Source: Deltaproteobacteria bacterium
Lineage (GTDB): Bacteria > Desulfobacterota > RBG-13-43-22
Direction: 5' to 3'
DNA: 38,452 bases
Assembly (NCBI GenBank): GCA_016219065.1
Contig: JACRCK010000132.1
Location: forward strand, 1-38,452
Below the pieces are notes generated by a model. It made no database searches and was not told the origin of the DNA. It saw nothing but the letters and a program-made list of their open reading frames with translations. The position numbers and the translations under genes are program-made. Below are positions 38,237 to 38,452 of this stretch, piece after piece (positions within the stretch are counted from its first letter, which is position 1; every line of letters begins with the position of its first letter).

Positions 38237-38452
38237 ATGAACAGTAATCTTAAAACCGTTCTTATCCTGGACGACGAAACACCTATTTCATGGGCGCTGA
38301 AATCTCTGCTATGTATGGAAAATTATCAGGTTTACACGGCCTCGACTTTGGAAGAAGCCGGTCTGATTTCCCATGATCATCCCCTGTCCGCATTAATTAC
38401 CGAATATCTCCTTAATAAAACTCAAACAATTGATATGATAAAAAAAATTAAA
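38237..38452 (+). CDS. Response regulator receiver domain, partial, Glu at the phospho site
   Basis: ATG 38237 opens an uninterrupted frame to the window end (72 codons), missing from the ORF track. VLILDDETPISWALKSLL gives the acidic pair (Asp12/13), and the acceptor position reads LITEYLL, so Glu56 replaces Asp. The rest is not visible. It is transcribed from a sigma-54 promoter, so it probably answers to an NtrC-type activator such as the one encoded at 35458. Confidence 0.8.
   Translation, partial: MNSNLKTVLILDDETPISWALKSLLCMENYQVYTASTLEEAGLISHDHPLSALITEYLLNKTQTIDMIKKIK

Overview
The window reads as chromosomal DNA of a free-living, GC-rich, Gram-negative anaerobe, most likely a member of the Desulfobacterota (former Deltaproteobacteria). 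This is inferred from the gene mix, not from a marker-gene search. The mix is a heptaheme c-type cytochrome, an Mpl murein-recycling ligase, an ADP-heptose-type glycosyltransferase, TrpB2, a GH57/DUF3536 enzyme, DUF1015, FmdB and many PAS/receiver/NtrC proteins.

Layout. 0-4 kb: a partial PAS sensor, a class A PBP, and a cupin gene divergent from a GT9 glycosyltransferase. 4.1-6.8 kb: a leftward operon of thioredoxin/repeat protein, Dtd, MaoC-like and DUF1285 genes, with ACCAG-type repeats at its gene junctions. 7.1-12.2 kb: rightward cytochrome, mpl, B12-type radical SAM and MBL hydrolase. 12.2-13.9 kb: a decayed strip with a transposase remnant, a catalytically dead hydrolase and a tRNA-Lys beside a degenerate copy of its own 3' end. 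14.1-16.2 kb: TrpB2 and a small Cys protein, driven by a promoter that overlaps the divergent dciA promoter. 16.2-28.4 kb: mostly leftward housekeeping genes (TrmN6-like, DUF1015, YggS, Maf, TatD, a PAS-GGDEF protein, a double malic enzyme, a Xaa-Pro peptidase). Large mosaic repeats separate several of these. 28.5-32.3 kb: an HExxH protein from an apparently leaderless promoter, FmdB and GH57. 32.6-38.4 kb: a signalling region with PilZ, LysM, a receiver-kinase hybrid, an NtrC-type activator, a pseudo-receiver/degenerate-GGDEF protein and a further receiver gene behind a near-consensus sigma-54 promoter.

Two things stand out. First, the 849-residue protein at 24198-26747 is two malic enzymes in tandem whose active-site losses are complementary. 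The first half keeps the catalytic Tyr but has lost the metal-binding Asp pair. The second half keeps the metal site but has Phe in place of Tyr. This suggests an obligate pseudo-dimer with one composite active site. Second, six intergenic mosaics (about 14.0, 19.0, 21.8, 23.9, 27.0 and 29.6 kb) are built from one shared set of short modules. The fuller ones are arranged roughly as nested inverted repeats. They include three identical 48-nt palindromes, and hairpins whose arms differ between copies but still pair. These mosaics also create false coding extensions in the ORF track, so I have corrected several starts.

How the genes may work together. The right-hand end looks like one signalling module: a sensor/receiver hybrid, a sigma-54 activator, and at least two receivers with Glu at the phospho-acceptor site, one of them behind a sigma-54 promoter. 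A diguanylate cyclase with an I-site and a PilZ effector show that c-di-GMP signalling is present in the window. All functional calls come from motif recognition by eye; no database search was possible.
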